Assembly (NCBI RefSeq): GCF_002573715.1
Contig: NZ_PDHM01000012.1
Location: 1,368-65,367, forward strand
Origin: Paenibacillus sp. EZ-K15
Lineage (GTDB): Bacteria; Bacillota; Bacilli; Paenibacillales; Paenibacillaceae
Direction of reading: 5' to 3'
Length of the DNA stretch: 64,000 nt
Of the stretch, positions 29,084 to 38,844 are shown piece by piece (position 1 is the first letter of the stretch; each line of letters opens with the position of its first letter). A program made the translations under genes and the position numbers. The notes beneath the pieces were generated by a model, which was not told the origin of the DNA, made no database searches, and saw only the letters and a program-made list of their open reading frames with translations.

Positions 29084-31261
29084 GTGTCAGAATCTTTTCA
29101 AAGTGCCTATCAAGAAGAAGAGTCAAGGCTAAACGAGGTAATCGTTGAAATTGACCGTCAGCTTGAACGTTTGCGCGGCATTCCGGTATACACGGGCCAT
29201 GATTTTACGGAGCAGGTGCTCGAAGCAGGTCGAGAAGAGAAACGGCAGGCTCTCGCCAAAAGTTTGCCGGAGCCTTATTTCGGAAGGCTGGATTTTCAAG
29301 AGAGCGGAACCGGAGCGAAGAAACCGCTCTACATTGGGAAGATCGGCTTCGATAAGGAAGATGCCGGGGATCATCCGATGGTGATCGATTGGCGAGCTCC
29401 GGTCGCGAGTCTTTTTTATTCGTTTACGGGCGGTACCGATCCGGCATCGTTCGAAGCACCCGAAGGAATCATCGAGGGGCTGGTATATTTAAAACGCAAC
29501 GTTGTGATCCGAAAGCAAATTTTGGAACGGGTATCGGATACGTACAATCGGGAAAGCGGCGGACCTGCCGTATCCGATGAGTTTCTGGTCTACCGTCTCG
29601 GAGAGAACAAGGATAACCGGCTGCGCGATATCGTATCCACGATCCAAGCGGAGCAGGACAAAATCATCCGGGCTGCCAAAAATACCGCACTCATCATCCA
29701 AGGGGTGGCGGGAAGTGGAAAAACGACGGTGGCGCTGCATCGGCTGGCTTATTTGCTCTATCAGTACAAGGAGCAGGTCACCGCGGAGAAAATGATCATA
29801 TTCGCACCCAACCTGATGTTTCTGGATTACATATCCGACGTGCTGCCTGAGCTCGGAGTTGGCGATATACAGCAGCGTACCTTTGGCGATTGGGCAGCAG
29901 AGCTGCTCGATATTCAACTCGCTTCGGATGATCATGCACAAACGCTTCATCAATGGTTCGAGACAGAGCCGGGTCAGGGGACACCGGATATTGACGATAA
30001 TGTCAGTGGGCGCTATAAAGGCTCATTGAGACTGATGGAGATCATTAGGCGCTGCGTGGATGCTATCGAAACCAAGGCTCTGCCGGACGGGGATTTCTCT
30101 CCATGGGATGGGGCCGTATTGAAACAGGAGACGATCGCGGAATGGTTCTACCAGGAATATAAACCATACCCACTGGCAAAACGGAAGGAACGACTGCTTG
30201 CCAGATTGCATCGCTGGGTCGAGATGGAGCTGAAGAAATCGCCATCAGCGGCTGTAATGAAAGAACGGAAGAAAAAAGCGACTCAACGAGAAAAAGCTTA
30301 TGCCAACCGATGGCCGAAATTTGAGCCGGTCTCATTATATAAACAATTGTTTGGGGCGGCAAAGGCGACCGGAACGATGTTTGAAGAGCTAACCGCTCTG
30401 ATTCCGTCCGACGTGCTCACGGCAACACGTAAAGATCTGAAGAAAAACGTGGTCCGCGAAGAGGATTTGCCTGCCCTGCTGTATTTCCACTGTTTGCTGA
30501 ATGATATTACCGGTGAGCAGCGCTTTGACCATATCGTCATTGATGAGGCTCAGGATTTCTCGCCATTTCAGGTAGCTGTGCTGGACCTGTTCGTAAGAGG
30601 ACATTCCTTCACCATATTAGGTGATTTGTCGCAGGGCATTCATGCCTATCGTGGCGTTCATGCGTGGGAAGAGATGAGCTCCCTGTTCAAGGAAGAGGAA
30701 ACTGCCTATTTTGCGCTGACACGCAGTTACCGCTCGACGATGGAGATCATCGAATTTGCGAACGGCATTTTGGAGAAGGGTGTCAGCAGCGATCTGCTCG
30801 CCGTACCCGTATTCCGAAGCGGCGATGCCGTTCGCCTCATTCCTTATAATTCGGAGAAATCCAGAACGAGAGATTTGGAACGGGCGATGGAGGCACTCAT
30901 CGCTAAGGAATATCGGACGGTAGCCATTCTCACCCGAACCTTGCGGGAAGCGCAAGAGCTGCATGAACAATTAATTGCTGCATGGCCGATGCTGAATCTG
31001 ATCGATGGCAGCAAAGGAACGTATCAGGGGGGTTACTCCGTGCTTCCTGTTTATTTGTCTAAAGGGCTTGAGTTCGATGCGGTTGTGGTGGCAGATGCAG
31101 ATCGGAGTCATTACGCGGAAAAAGCTTGGGATGCCAAGCTGATGTACGTTGGCTGCACCCGGGCACTGCATGAACTGTGGCTGCTGCATGGTGAAGCGCG
31201 TCCTTCTTATGTGACGGCAGACGCTTCAGATATTACAGCCATCGGCTGGCCCGGGGAGTAA
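29084..31261 (+). CDS. helD: HelD, RNA polymerase-recycling ATPase
   Basis: HelD is a UvrD-like superfamily 1 ATPase that removes RNA polymerase from DNA or stalled complexes. The 725-residue protein has an N-terminal coiled-coil arm (residues 1-60, EEESRLNEVIVEIDRQLERL cut short), the conserved YIGKIGF and VIDWRAPVASLFY blocks, Walker A QGVAGSGKTTVALHR (about residue 205), Walker B HIVIDEAQDFSPFQ, and C-terminal motifs YLSKGLEFDAVVV and YVGCTRALHELWL. The GTG start follows TAGGAGGT. It is a single-gene unit with its own terminator. Confidence 0.93.
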   Translation: MSESFQSAYQEEESRLNEVIVEIDRQLERLRGIPVYTGHDFTEQVLEAGREEKRQALAKSLPEPYFGRLDFQESGTGAKKPLYIGKIGFDKEDAGDHPMVIDWRAPVASLFYSFTGGTDPASFEAPEGIIEGLVYLKRNVVIRKQILERVSDTYNRESGGPAVSDEFLVYRLGENKDNRLRDIVSTIQAEQDKIIRAAKNTALIIQGVAGSGKTTVALHRLAYLLYQYKEQVTAEKMIIFAPNLMFLDYISDVLPELGVGDIQQRTFGDWAAELLDIQLASDDHAQTLHQWFETEPGQGTPDIDDNVSGRYKGSLRLMEIIRRCVDAIETKALPDGDFSPWDGAVLKQETIAEWFYQEYKPYPLAKRKERLLARLHRWVEMELKKSPSAAVMKERKKKATQREKAYANRWPKFEPVSLYKQLFGAAKATGTMFEELTALIPSDVLTATRKDLKKNVVREEDLPALLYFHCLLNDITGEQRFDHIVIDEAQDFSPFQVAVLDLFVRGHSFTILGDLSQGIHAYRGVHAWEEMSSLFKEEETAYFALTRSYRSTMEIIEFANGILEKGVSSDLLAVPVFRSGDAVRLIPYNSEKSRTRDLERAMEALIAKEYRTVAILTRTLREAQELHEQLIAAWPMLNLIDGSKGTYQGGYSVLPVYLSKGLEFDAVVVADADRSHYAEKAWDAKLMYVGCTRALHELWLLHGEARPSYVTADASDITAIGWPGE

Positions 31262-31305
31262 GATAGGATTGTGTTACTAAGCGTGAAGAGGAAAGAACGG
31301 AAAAT

Positions 31306-31357
31306 GTCCCGTGGGGTGGTACATGTCTGCATGTGCTTGTCTCTGCGGGTCTTTTTG
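31306..31357 (+). terminator. Terminator after helD
   Basis: A long imperfect hairpin (GTCCCGTGGGG against CTGCGGGTC with wobble pairs, and an inner ACATG/CATGT stem) ends in TTTTT. Confidence 0.65.
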
Positions 31358-31368
31358 TTGTGCTTGGC

Positions 31369-31497
31369 CTAACCAAGCATTTGGTAGGAGGAGCCCAGAT
31401 TTTCGATAAACCGGATCAAAGTCCATACAGCGAGGATGGAACATGCAGTTGCCAGGATGATGAAGAGTGTCATTTTTCGCATAGGCTTTAGTTTCAA
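31369..31497 (-). CDS. Small single-pass membrane protein
   Basis: A 42-residue protein read from a TTG at 31497, which has AAGGGAGG 8 nt upstream. A basic N-terminus (KLKPMRK) is followed by one hydrophobic helix (about residues 10-31, MTLFIILATACSILAVWTLI) and a short polar tail. The longer reading from 31620 would overlap the next gene and lacks a ribosome site. I do not recognise it. It lies 34 nt downstream of another small membrane protein gene, so they are probably one transcript. Confidence 0.55.
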   Translation of the reverse strand: MKLKPMRKMTLFIILATACSILAVWTLIRFIENLGSSYQMLG

Positions 31498-31531
31498 TTC
31501 AATAGCCTCCCTTCGTGCGTGGTTGATACGT

Positions 31532-31819
31532 TTATAACAAGACCTCGTCCTCTTCCTCTTCCTCATTTCGGATGCCTTGCTTATACTCATAGAGAATAAT
31601 GGAGGAACGGAAGAAGGCATACAGGCCGATCAGGAACTGCAAGATGAGGATGGTATACAATAGGTTTATCGCCAGCGCCTCATCGTCGAGGTATTCTGGC
31701 CCATAGATCTCCTTTAATAGATTGTTTTGATTAACATAGGTATAGAGTCCAAGTAAACTAATCCCCATATTCATAGCCCCTTTAGATAAATTGCGTTTGG
31801 ACTTCTTGCGAGTCGTCAT
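31532..31819 (-). CDS. Hypothetical two-helix membrane protein with acidic tail
   Basis: A 95-residue protein starting at the ATG at 31819 (AGGAG 7 nt upstream). The N-terminus is very basic (TTRKKSKRNLSKG), then a weak hydrophobic segment (about 16-30), a polar loop (NQNNLLKEIYGPEYLDDEA) and a strong helix (about 50-70). The tail is EEEEEDE near the C-terminus. No known family comes to mind. It is the first gene of a small reverse pair between helD and rarA. Confidence 0.6.
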   Translation of the reverse strand: MTTRKKSKRNLSKGAMNMGISLLGLYTYVNQNNLLKEIYGPEYLDDEALAINLLYTILILQFLIGLYAFFRSSIILYEYKQGIRNEEEEEDEVLL

Positions 31820-32057
31820 AGCCACTCTCCTTAGATAAGACTTCTCTATAATTTCCTATAATAAGTAACGCTCCGGAAAGATAAAAGTTGGTTATCATGT
31901 TAAACGAGCAGCGAATATCGATGGGTATCCGAACCACTAGCGTGGATGTCCAAAGGCTTGCTACAGGCATGACAAATTTGAATATGGTATGATAGAGTGT
32001 GACGGATTTTTGAAACCGGCTTATCTTTGCATTGATATCAGACAAGGAAGTGTAGTT

Positions 32058-33365
32058 ATGGATTTATTCAGTATCGGGCGTGAAGGGGACCGGGATTCCA
32101 GGCTGCTGGCCGATCGGATGCGCCCTTCGTCGCTGGATGAATATATAGGACAAGAACATATTATCGGACCGGGGAAACTGCTCAGACGAGCCATAGAAGC
32201 AGACCAGGTCTCTTCCATTTTATTGTACGGCCCGCCGGGGTGCGGCAAAACAACGCTGGCGCATATTATCTCCCAGCAAACGAAGGGGTACTTCGTTCGG
32301 CTAAATGCGGTGGAAGCCTCGGTTAAGGACGTCAGGGAAGTCATTGAGCAAGCCCAGAGCAACCGCAGCCTGTACGGCACCAAAACGATCCTGTTTCTGG
32401 ATGAGGTGCACCGCTTTAACAGTTCAAGACAGGACGCGCTGCTGCCTGCCGTGGAGAACGGCACGATTATATTTATAGGCGCTACGACAGAGAACCCATT
32501 TCATTACGTAAATGGGGCCTTGATGAGCCGTTCAACCTTGTTCCAGCTTGAGCCGCTGACTAAGAACCATTCCATGATCGCCATGCAGCGCGCGTTATCC
32601 GATCCGGATAAAGGACTTGGATTCATGGATCTCCAGGCAGACGAGGAAGCATTGGAGCATATTGCAACCATGGCGAACGGCGACATCCGCCGTGCTCTGA
32701 ACGCCCTCGAATTAGCGGCCATGACCACGCCCCCGGATGAAAGCGGCAGGGTTCATATTACGCTCGAAGTGGCCGAGGAATCGATACGCAAGCCGCTCGT
32801 CAAGGCGGACGAGTCTACGCAGTATGACGTGCTGTCTGCCTTCCATAAAAGCATTCGAGGTTCCAGTGATGCGGCCTTGTTCTGGTTCCTGTATGCGGTC
32901 GAAAAGCTAGGGATGGACCCCATGGTGTTCATCCGCCGCTTGATTGCTGCCAGCAGCGAGGATATCGGGCTGGCTAATCCGCAAGCGATGGTGCAGGCGG
33001 TAAGCGCACTGGATGCCTACCGGAATAACGGCTGGCCGGAAGCCAAGCTGAACATTGCCCAGGCGATTCTGTTTGCGGTGGAGAGCCCCAAATCGGATGG
33101 CGTTGTGACCGCCATATCCCGGGCGATGTCCGCCATGGATGAAGTGAAATCGGCTGAGGTTCCGCTTCATCTCCGTGATGCGCATTACTCGGGGGCGGTG
33201 AAGCTGGGACATGTCGGCTACAAGTACCCGCACGATTATCCGGGCCATTACGTGAAGCAGGAATATTTGCCGAAGGAGCTCTCCCGCCGGGTGTTCTATC
33301 AGGCGACGGAGCAGGGGAATGAAGCCAAGATCGCACACAATCAGCGATTACGACGCGAAGAATAG
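32058..33365 (+). CDS. rarA: Replication-associated recombination protein RarA (MgsA)
   Basis: RarA is an AAA+ ATPase of the clamp-loader clade that acts at stalled forks. From the ATG at 32058 it has 435 residues: RPSSLDEYIGQEHI, Walker A YGPPGCGKTTLA, Walker B ILFLDEVHRFN, sensor GATTENPFHYVN, and the tetramerisation C-terminus with YPHDYPGHYVKQEYLP. The longer frame to 31989 would start within an extended -10 (TGGTATGAT, 31985-31993), which argues for 32058. yrvN holds the same place after yrvM in B. subtilis. Confidence 0.95.
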   Translation: MDLFSIGREGDRDSRLLADRMRPSSLDEYIGQEHIIGPGKLLRRAIEADQVSSILLYGPPGCGKTTLAHIISQQTKGYFVRLNAVEASVKDVREVIEQAQSNRSLYGTKTILFLDEVHRFNSSRQDALLPAVENGTIIFIGATTENPFHYVNGALMSRSTLFQLEPLTKNHSMIAMQRALSDPDKGLGFMDLQADEEALEHIATMANGDIRRALNALELAAMTTPPDESGRVHITLEVAEESIRKPLVKADESTQYDVLSAFHKSIRGSSDAALFWFLYAVEKLGMDPMVFIRRLIAASSEDIGLANPQAMVQAVSALDAYRNNGWPEAKLNIAQAILFAVESPKSDGVVTAISRAMSAMDEVKSAEVPLHLRDAHYSGAVKLGHVGYKYPHDYPGHYVKQEYLPKELSRRVFYQATEQGNEAKIAHNQRLRREE

Positions 33366-33422
33366 GGTCTTACAGTAATAACGGAACCAATGGCCGCTAG
33401 TTTAGCTAAATGGAGGAAACGA

Positions 33423-33962
33423 ATGATGAAAACAGGGAAACAACGGTTTGTCATCCTGCTGCTGTCCGCTGGTCTTATGCTGAGCGGCTGTTCGGGGAAA
33501 AACGCCCAGGAGCAGGTCGAAAGTGGACAGGCAACCGAGGCAGCGCATGAGCACGGACATCAGACGCAGCTGGCCAACGGGGATATTCAGGAGGCGACGG
33601 CTTCGATTGATGAGCTGCCTATCTTTTTGAAGAGCCAGACCAGCGAGCTGCAAACGATCTATGCCTTGTCCGCGCAGGTCAGTGATGTCCTGAAATACAT
33701 CCCTTGTTATTGCGGCTGTGGGGACAGTGCCGGTCATGAGAGCAACCTGAATTGTTTTATTGATGAGATCCAGGAGGACGGCACCGTCGTGTGGGACGAT
33801 CATGGCACCCGCTGCGGGGTGTGTTTGGACATTGCCGTGGAATCTGCCAAAATGAGCAGCGAGGGCAAGAGCCTGACGGATATTCGGACCGCAATCGACG
33901 AGAAATACAGCACAGGCTATGCGAAGCCGACACCAACTCCAATGCCGCCCGCCGAAAGTTAA
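33423..33962 (+). CDS. PCYCGC-motif lipoprotein
   Basis: A 179-residue exported lipoprotein: MKTGKQRFVILLLSAG is the signal and LMLSGC the lipobox, cleaved before Cys. The mature part is His-rich at first (EAAHEHGHQTQ), then has IPCYCGCGD and two further cysteines in TRCGVCLD plus LNCF. This matches the PCYCGC family of Bacilli, whose function is unknown; the Cys/His content suggests metal or redox chemistry outside the membrane. GGAGG lies 6 nt before the first of two ATGs. The C-terminus is a Pro-Thr-rich tail. It follows rarA by 57 nt. Confidence 0.85.
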   Translation: MMKTGKQRFVILLLSAGLMLSGCSGKNAQEQVESGQATEAAHEHGHQTQLANGDIQEATASIDELPIFLKSQTSELQTIYALSAQVSDVLKYIPCYCGCGDSAGHESNLNCFIDEIQEDGTVVWDDHGTRCGVCLDIAVESAKMSSEGKSLTDIRTAIDEKYSTGYAKPTPTPMPPAES

Positions 33963-33984
33963 TTCTACTGTAGATAAACAAGAA

Positions 33985-34026
33985 GGTACCCGATGTGATC
34001 GATGGATCACTCGAGTGCCTTTTTTC
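33985..34026 (+). terminator. Terminator after the PCYCGC gene
   Basis: A 15-bp stem (GGTACCCGATGTGATC against its near complement) with GATG loop and seven T. Confidence 0.85.
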
Positions 34027-34112
34027 TGTTGGGTATAAGGCCTCCAAGGCTGTTTTCAGGAATCGCCTGATCCGTTTCTCAGACTGACCGCCGTGATCTA
34101 TCTCACAGCATT

Positions 34113-34159
34113 AAACTATATATGGATGTAAATTTATAAAACGAAACTATATATAGTGT
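34113..34159 (+). promoter_or_regulatory. Two NrdR-like boxes upstream of nrdD
   Basis: AAACTATATATGGATG (34113-34128) and AAACTATATATAGTGT (34144-34159) both fit the NrdR consensus ACACTATATATAGTGT, the second nearly perfectly. Their starts are 31 bp apart, about three helix turns, as in other NrdR operators. They lie just upstream of nrdD, so NrdR repression of the anaerobic reductase is likely. Confidence 0.85.
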
Positions 34160-34182
34160 GTTGATGATCTAAGGAGAAGGAG

Positions 34183-36429
34183 TTGATCGATTTCATGAAA
34201 GTCATGAAGAGAGACGGGTGCCTGGTGAATTTTGAGATAAACCGGATTGTGAATGCAGTGGATAAAGCGTTTATAGCCGTTGAGGGTGTGTCCCGCATGG
34301 AGGCTTCCCTGCAGATTGGCGATGCGGTTGTTCGTGCCACCGCGGAGATGGAGCAGGTGAGTGTGGAGGATATTCAGGATATCGTTGTCGAGCATTTGCA
34401 AAGTACAGGTTATGCAGAGGCTGCGGCAGCTTATCAACATTACAGGGAAACCCGTGACCTGGAGCGGATGCGGCGGGGAGAGCTCTACAAGATCAGCACG
34501 GATGTGATTGGGGTAACGAATCTGGATCTGCTGCGGGAGAATGCGAATCTGAACGGGGAATCCTTCAGTGGAAAAATGAGTCGGATCGGCTCCGAGTACG
34601 CCAAATGGATGGCAAGCAAATTCATCCTCCCTGGAGATCTCATGAGAGCGGTGAGGGATGGTTATGTGTATGTGCACGACCTGGACCAGTATGCACTCGG
34701 AACAACGAACTGCATTTTCATTCCGTTTGACCGACTATTGGCCAAGGGATTCAATACCGGTAACGGATCGGTTAGGCCGCCGCAGAGCATCATGACCGCG
34801 ATGGCACTGGTGGCCATCATTTTTCAATCCCAGCAGAACAGTCAATTCGGCGGCGTGTCCGGAAATAAAATCGATTGGGATCTGGCCCCGTATGTCGGTA
34901 AATCGTTTCGTCGGCATTTTCGCAAAGGGCTGGCCTACTTCGGAGAGGTAGAGCAGGGAGATAATAGACCCGGTGAACGAGTTCTTCTGGATAACGAATT
35001 ATACATAGACAATGAGCAGTTGAAAGAAACTTATCCGCGAATATATCACTATGCATATAACGAAACGGTGAATGAAGTAAAACAGGCCGCGGAATCCCTG
35101 ATCCACAATCTGAACACAATGAGCAGCCGGGCCGGCGGACAGATCCCCTTTACATCGCTGAACTATGGCATGTGCACGTCAACCGAAGGAAGGCTGGTGT
35201 CACACGCTCTGCTGGATGCCACGATGAGAGGGCTCGGCGGGGGAGAGACGCCGATATTTCCGCAGCATATTTTCCAGTGCAAGCAGGGGGTTAACCAGGC
35301 GGAAGGGGAGCCCAACTACGATCTGTTCCTGAAAGCCGTTGAGTGTTCCAGCCGCAGGCTCTACCCGAATTTTGTCAACGTGGATGCATCGTTTAATCTG
35401 GTCTACTATAACCCGGACGAGCCAGACACGATTATTGCCACCATGGGCTGCAGGACCCGGACGATTTCAGACCGGTTCGGGCGAAACCGTCTAAGCGGCA
35501 AAGGCAATTTATCCTTTAATACGATCAATCTGGTTCGTCTCGGCATTGAGCATGGCATTATCGAAGGCAAACGGGATATGCCGGATCTGAACCTCTTCTA
35601 CGAGCAGCTGGATCAGTATTTGACGATTGCGGTAGAGGGTTTGATTCATCGTTACGAGCTGCAGGCCGACCAACCGGCCAAAGCGTCAGATTTTATGATG
35701 CGGGAAGGCGTGTGGGAAGGCGGCGAGGCACTGGCACCGGAGGATAAGGTGCGCGAGCTCATCAAGCACGGAACCCTTGCGCTTGGATTTATCGGGCTGG
35801 CTGAATGCCTGAAGGCGTTAACCGGGCTGCATCACGGAGAAGATGAGACCAGCCGCGGTCTGGGAATCGAGATCATCCGGCATATGCGTCAGTTTTGCGA
35901 TGCAGCCAGTGAAAGATATAACCTGAACATTACGTTGTTTGCCACGCCGGCAGAAGGGTTATCGGGGAAATTCACGAAGCTGGACCGGCAAACCTTTGGT
36001 GTGATCGAGGGTGTCACAGATCGCGAGTATTATACGAACTCGTTTCATATTCCGGTGTATTATCCGATGGCCGCGTACCGCAAAATCCGTTCCGAGGCTC
36101 CTTTCCATGAGCTGTGTAATGCAGGAGCGATTTCGTATGTGGAGCTGGACGGCAATGCCCGGCAGAATACGGCTGCTTTTCGGGACATCGTTCAGTTTGC
36201 CCTTCAGCAGAATATCGGATATTTCTCCGTAAACCATCCCGTCGATCGTTGCCCGGCATGCAATTACGAAGGAATCATCGGAAGCTCTTGCCCTGGATGC
36301 GGAGCCTCGGAGGCGGATGGGAACTTCCAGCGGCTGCGCAGGGTGACGGGATACTTAACAGGCAATTATACAGAGCGCTTCAATTCGGCTAAGCAGGCTG
36401 AGGTTAGGGATCGGGTGAAGCATCTGTGA
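34183..36429 (+). CDS. nrdD: Anaerobic ribonucleoside-triphosphate reductase (class III)
   Basis: NrdD reduces NTPs to dNTPs without oxygen using a glycyl radical. The 748-residue protein has an N-terminal ATP-cone (VMKRDGCLVNFEINRIV), the central barrel with GTTNCIFIPFDRLL and ATMGCRTRTISDRFG, a C-terminal four-Cys zinc site (CPAC and CPGC) and the radical loop RVTGYLTG, with the glycine near residue 723. The TTG at 34183 has AAGGAG 6 nt upstream; an ATG at 34195 is an alternative. It overlaps nrdG by 4 nt and has NrdR-like boxes upstream. Confidence 0.97.
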   Translation: MIDFMKVMKRDGCLVNFEINRIVNAVDKAFIAVEGVSRMEASLQIGDAVVRATAEMEQVSVEDIQDIVVEHLQSTGYAEAAAAYQHYRETRDLERMRRGELYKISTDVIGVTNLDLLRENANLNGESFSGKMSRIGSEYAKWMASKFILPGDLMRAVRDGYVYVHDLDQYALGTTNCIFIPFDRLLAKGFNTGNGSVRPPQSIMTAMALVAIIFQSQQNSQFGGVSGNKIDWDLAPYVGKSFRRHFRKGLAYFGEVEQGDNRPGERVLLDNELYIDNEQLKETYPRIYHYAYNETVNEVKQAAESLIHNLNTMSSRAGGQIPFTSLNYGMCTSTEGRLVSHALLDATMRGLGGGETPIFPQHIFQCKQGVNQAEGEPNYDLFLKAVECSSRRLYPNFVNVDASFNLVYYNPDEPDTIIATMGCRTRTISDRFGRNRLSGKGNLSFNTINLVRLGIEHGIIEGKRDMPDLNLFYEQLDQYLTIAVEGLIHRYELQADQPAKASDFMMREGVWEGGEALAPEDKVRELIKHGTLALGFIGLAECLKALTGLHHGEDETSRGLGIEIIRHMRQFCDAASERYNLNITLFATPAEGLSGKFTKLDRQTFGVIEGVTDREYYTNSFHIPVYYPMAAYRKIRSEAPFHELCNAGAISYVELDGNARQNTAAFRDIVQFALQQNIGYFSVNHPVDRCPACNYEGIIGSSCPGCGASEADGNFQRLRRVTGYLTGNYTERFNSAKQAEVRDRVKHL

Positions 36430-36929
36430 ATGTGTGCGGATATATCCCCGAGAGCATTAATGAAGGCCCAGGAGTTCGGGCAGTTCTATTCGTGAGCGGC
36501 TGCCGTCATGCTTGCGCCGGATGTTTTAATACGGATTCCTGGGACTTTGAAGCGGGGGAGCCGTTTACAGAAGAATTGTCCGCGTCCATACTGCAGGATA
36601 TCAGCGACAACCCTTTGCTGGATGGCGTGACCTTATGCGGTGGGGACCCGTTCTTCTCGCCGGAGGAATGCACGGCATTTGTACACAAGCTCAGGACCAT
36701 GTGTCCTGGGAAAAGTGTATGGGCCTACACGGGCTTCACCTTTGAGGCGCTGATGAGGCAGCAGAAGCTGCGCGAATTGGCGAAACAGTGTGATGTTATC
36801 GTGGATGGCAAATTCCAGTTGGAGCTAAGGGATGTCTCGCTTCCCTTTCGAGGCAGCTCGAATCAGCGATTAGTTGACGTAGCCGTCAGCCTAGAATGCG
36901 GAGAAACAGTAGAATATGTTCTTCGCTAA
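36426..36929 (+). CDS. nrdG: Anaerobic ribonucleotide reductase activating protein
   Basis: A radical SAM enzyme that installs the glycyl radical on NrdD. The 167-residue protein has the cluster motif CRHACAGCFN (CxxxCxxC, about residues 26-33), then TLCGGDPFFSPEE as the SAM-binding region and VDGKFQLELRD near the end. The GTG start overlaps the nrdD stop (GTGA), which suggests coupled translation. Confidence 0.96.
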   Translation: MNVCGYIPESINEGPGVRAVLFVSGCRHACAGCFNTDSWDFEAGEPFTEELSASILQDISDNPLLDGVTLCGGDPFFSPEECTAFVHKLRTMCPGKSVWAYTGFTFEALMRQQKLRELAKQCDVIVDGKFQLELRDVSLPFRGSSNQRLVDVAVSLECGETVEYVLR

Positions 36930-36934
36930 CATGT

Positions 36935-36986
36935 AAAAAAAGCACACACTATACGGAATCTTCCGTGTTAAGTGTGTGCTCTTTTC
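36935..36986. terminator. Bidirectional terminator between nrdG and mnmA
   Basis: AGCACACACT with an inner ACGGAA/TTCCGT stem pairs with AGTGTGTGCT. A run of A lies on one side and CTTTT on the other, so it can serve both converging transcripts. Confidence 0.85.
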
Positions 36987-37001
36987 GTTTAGGCCGGCGG
37001 A

Positions 37002-38174
<1,173 letters not shown>

Positions 38175-38411
38175 TCACACGTTTCATTTTGTCCACTCAG
38201 CGTGAACATTTTTCGGGTTTCCGGCTGGAATATTACCCATTGAGGTCCAGGATATGTTACCATAAGCTGAGGGTAATGATCGGAATACGGAGAAAAATAC
38301 AGGATAAGCTGATTCACGCGTAGATTACGCCGTATTTGTCGCTAAACCCGCCACCTACAATTCATGTACAGGATGGACATAATATACAAATTACCGAAAG
38401 AGGTGTCACCT

Positions 38412-38831
38412 TTGAAGATTTCAACAAAAGGAAGATACGGATTAACGATTATGATGGAGCTGGCCGCCAGGTTTGGTGAAGGGCCGACTTCGCTGAAGAG
38501 CATTGCCGAGAAGAACCAGCTGTCGGAACATTATCTTGAGCAGCTGATCGCACCGCTGCGGAATGCGGGACTGGTCAAAAGCATCCGTGGCGCATACGGA
38601 GGATATATCCTTTCCCGTGATCCGGCATCCATAACGGCAGGAGATGTAATCCGCGTGCTGGAAGGACCGATATCCCCTGTGGACTTCACGGAAGAGGACG
38701 ATCCGGCGAAGCGGGATCTATGGCTTCGTATCCGCGACAGCATTGCTGAAGTGCTCGATTCCACGACGCTGGACTATCTGATCAACTATCATGAACAGTC
38801 TGCTGCAGACAACTATATGTTCTATATATAA
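38412..38831 (+). CDS. cymR: Rrf2-family regulator CymR
   Basis: CymR is the master repressor of cysteine metabolism in Firmicutes and works with CysK. The 139-residue protein starts at the TTG at 38412 (AGAGGTG 8 nt upstream) with LKISTKGRYGLTIMMELA, then the winged helix SLKSIAEKNQLSEHYLEQL and GGYILSRDP. It contains no cysteine, so it cannot hold an Fe-S cluster like IscR or NsrR; this supports CymR. It is followed by the cysteine desulfurase gene, as in B. subtilis cymR-yrvO. Confidence 0.92.
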   Translation: MKISTKGRYGLTIMMELAARFGEGPTSLKSIAEKNQLSEHYLEQLIAPLRNAGLVKSIRGAYGGYILSRDPASITAGDVIRVLEGPISPVDFTEEDDPAKRDLWLRIRDSIAEVLDSTTLDYLINYHEQSAADNYMFYI

Positions 38832-38844
38832 GGGTGAGACGGAT

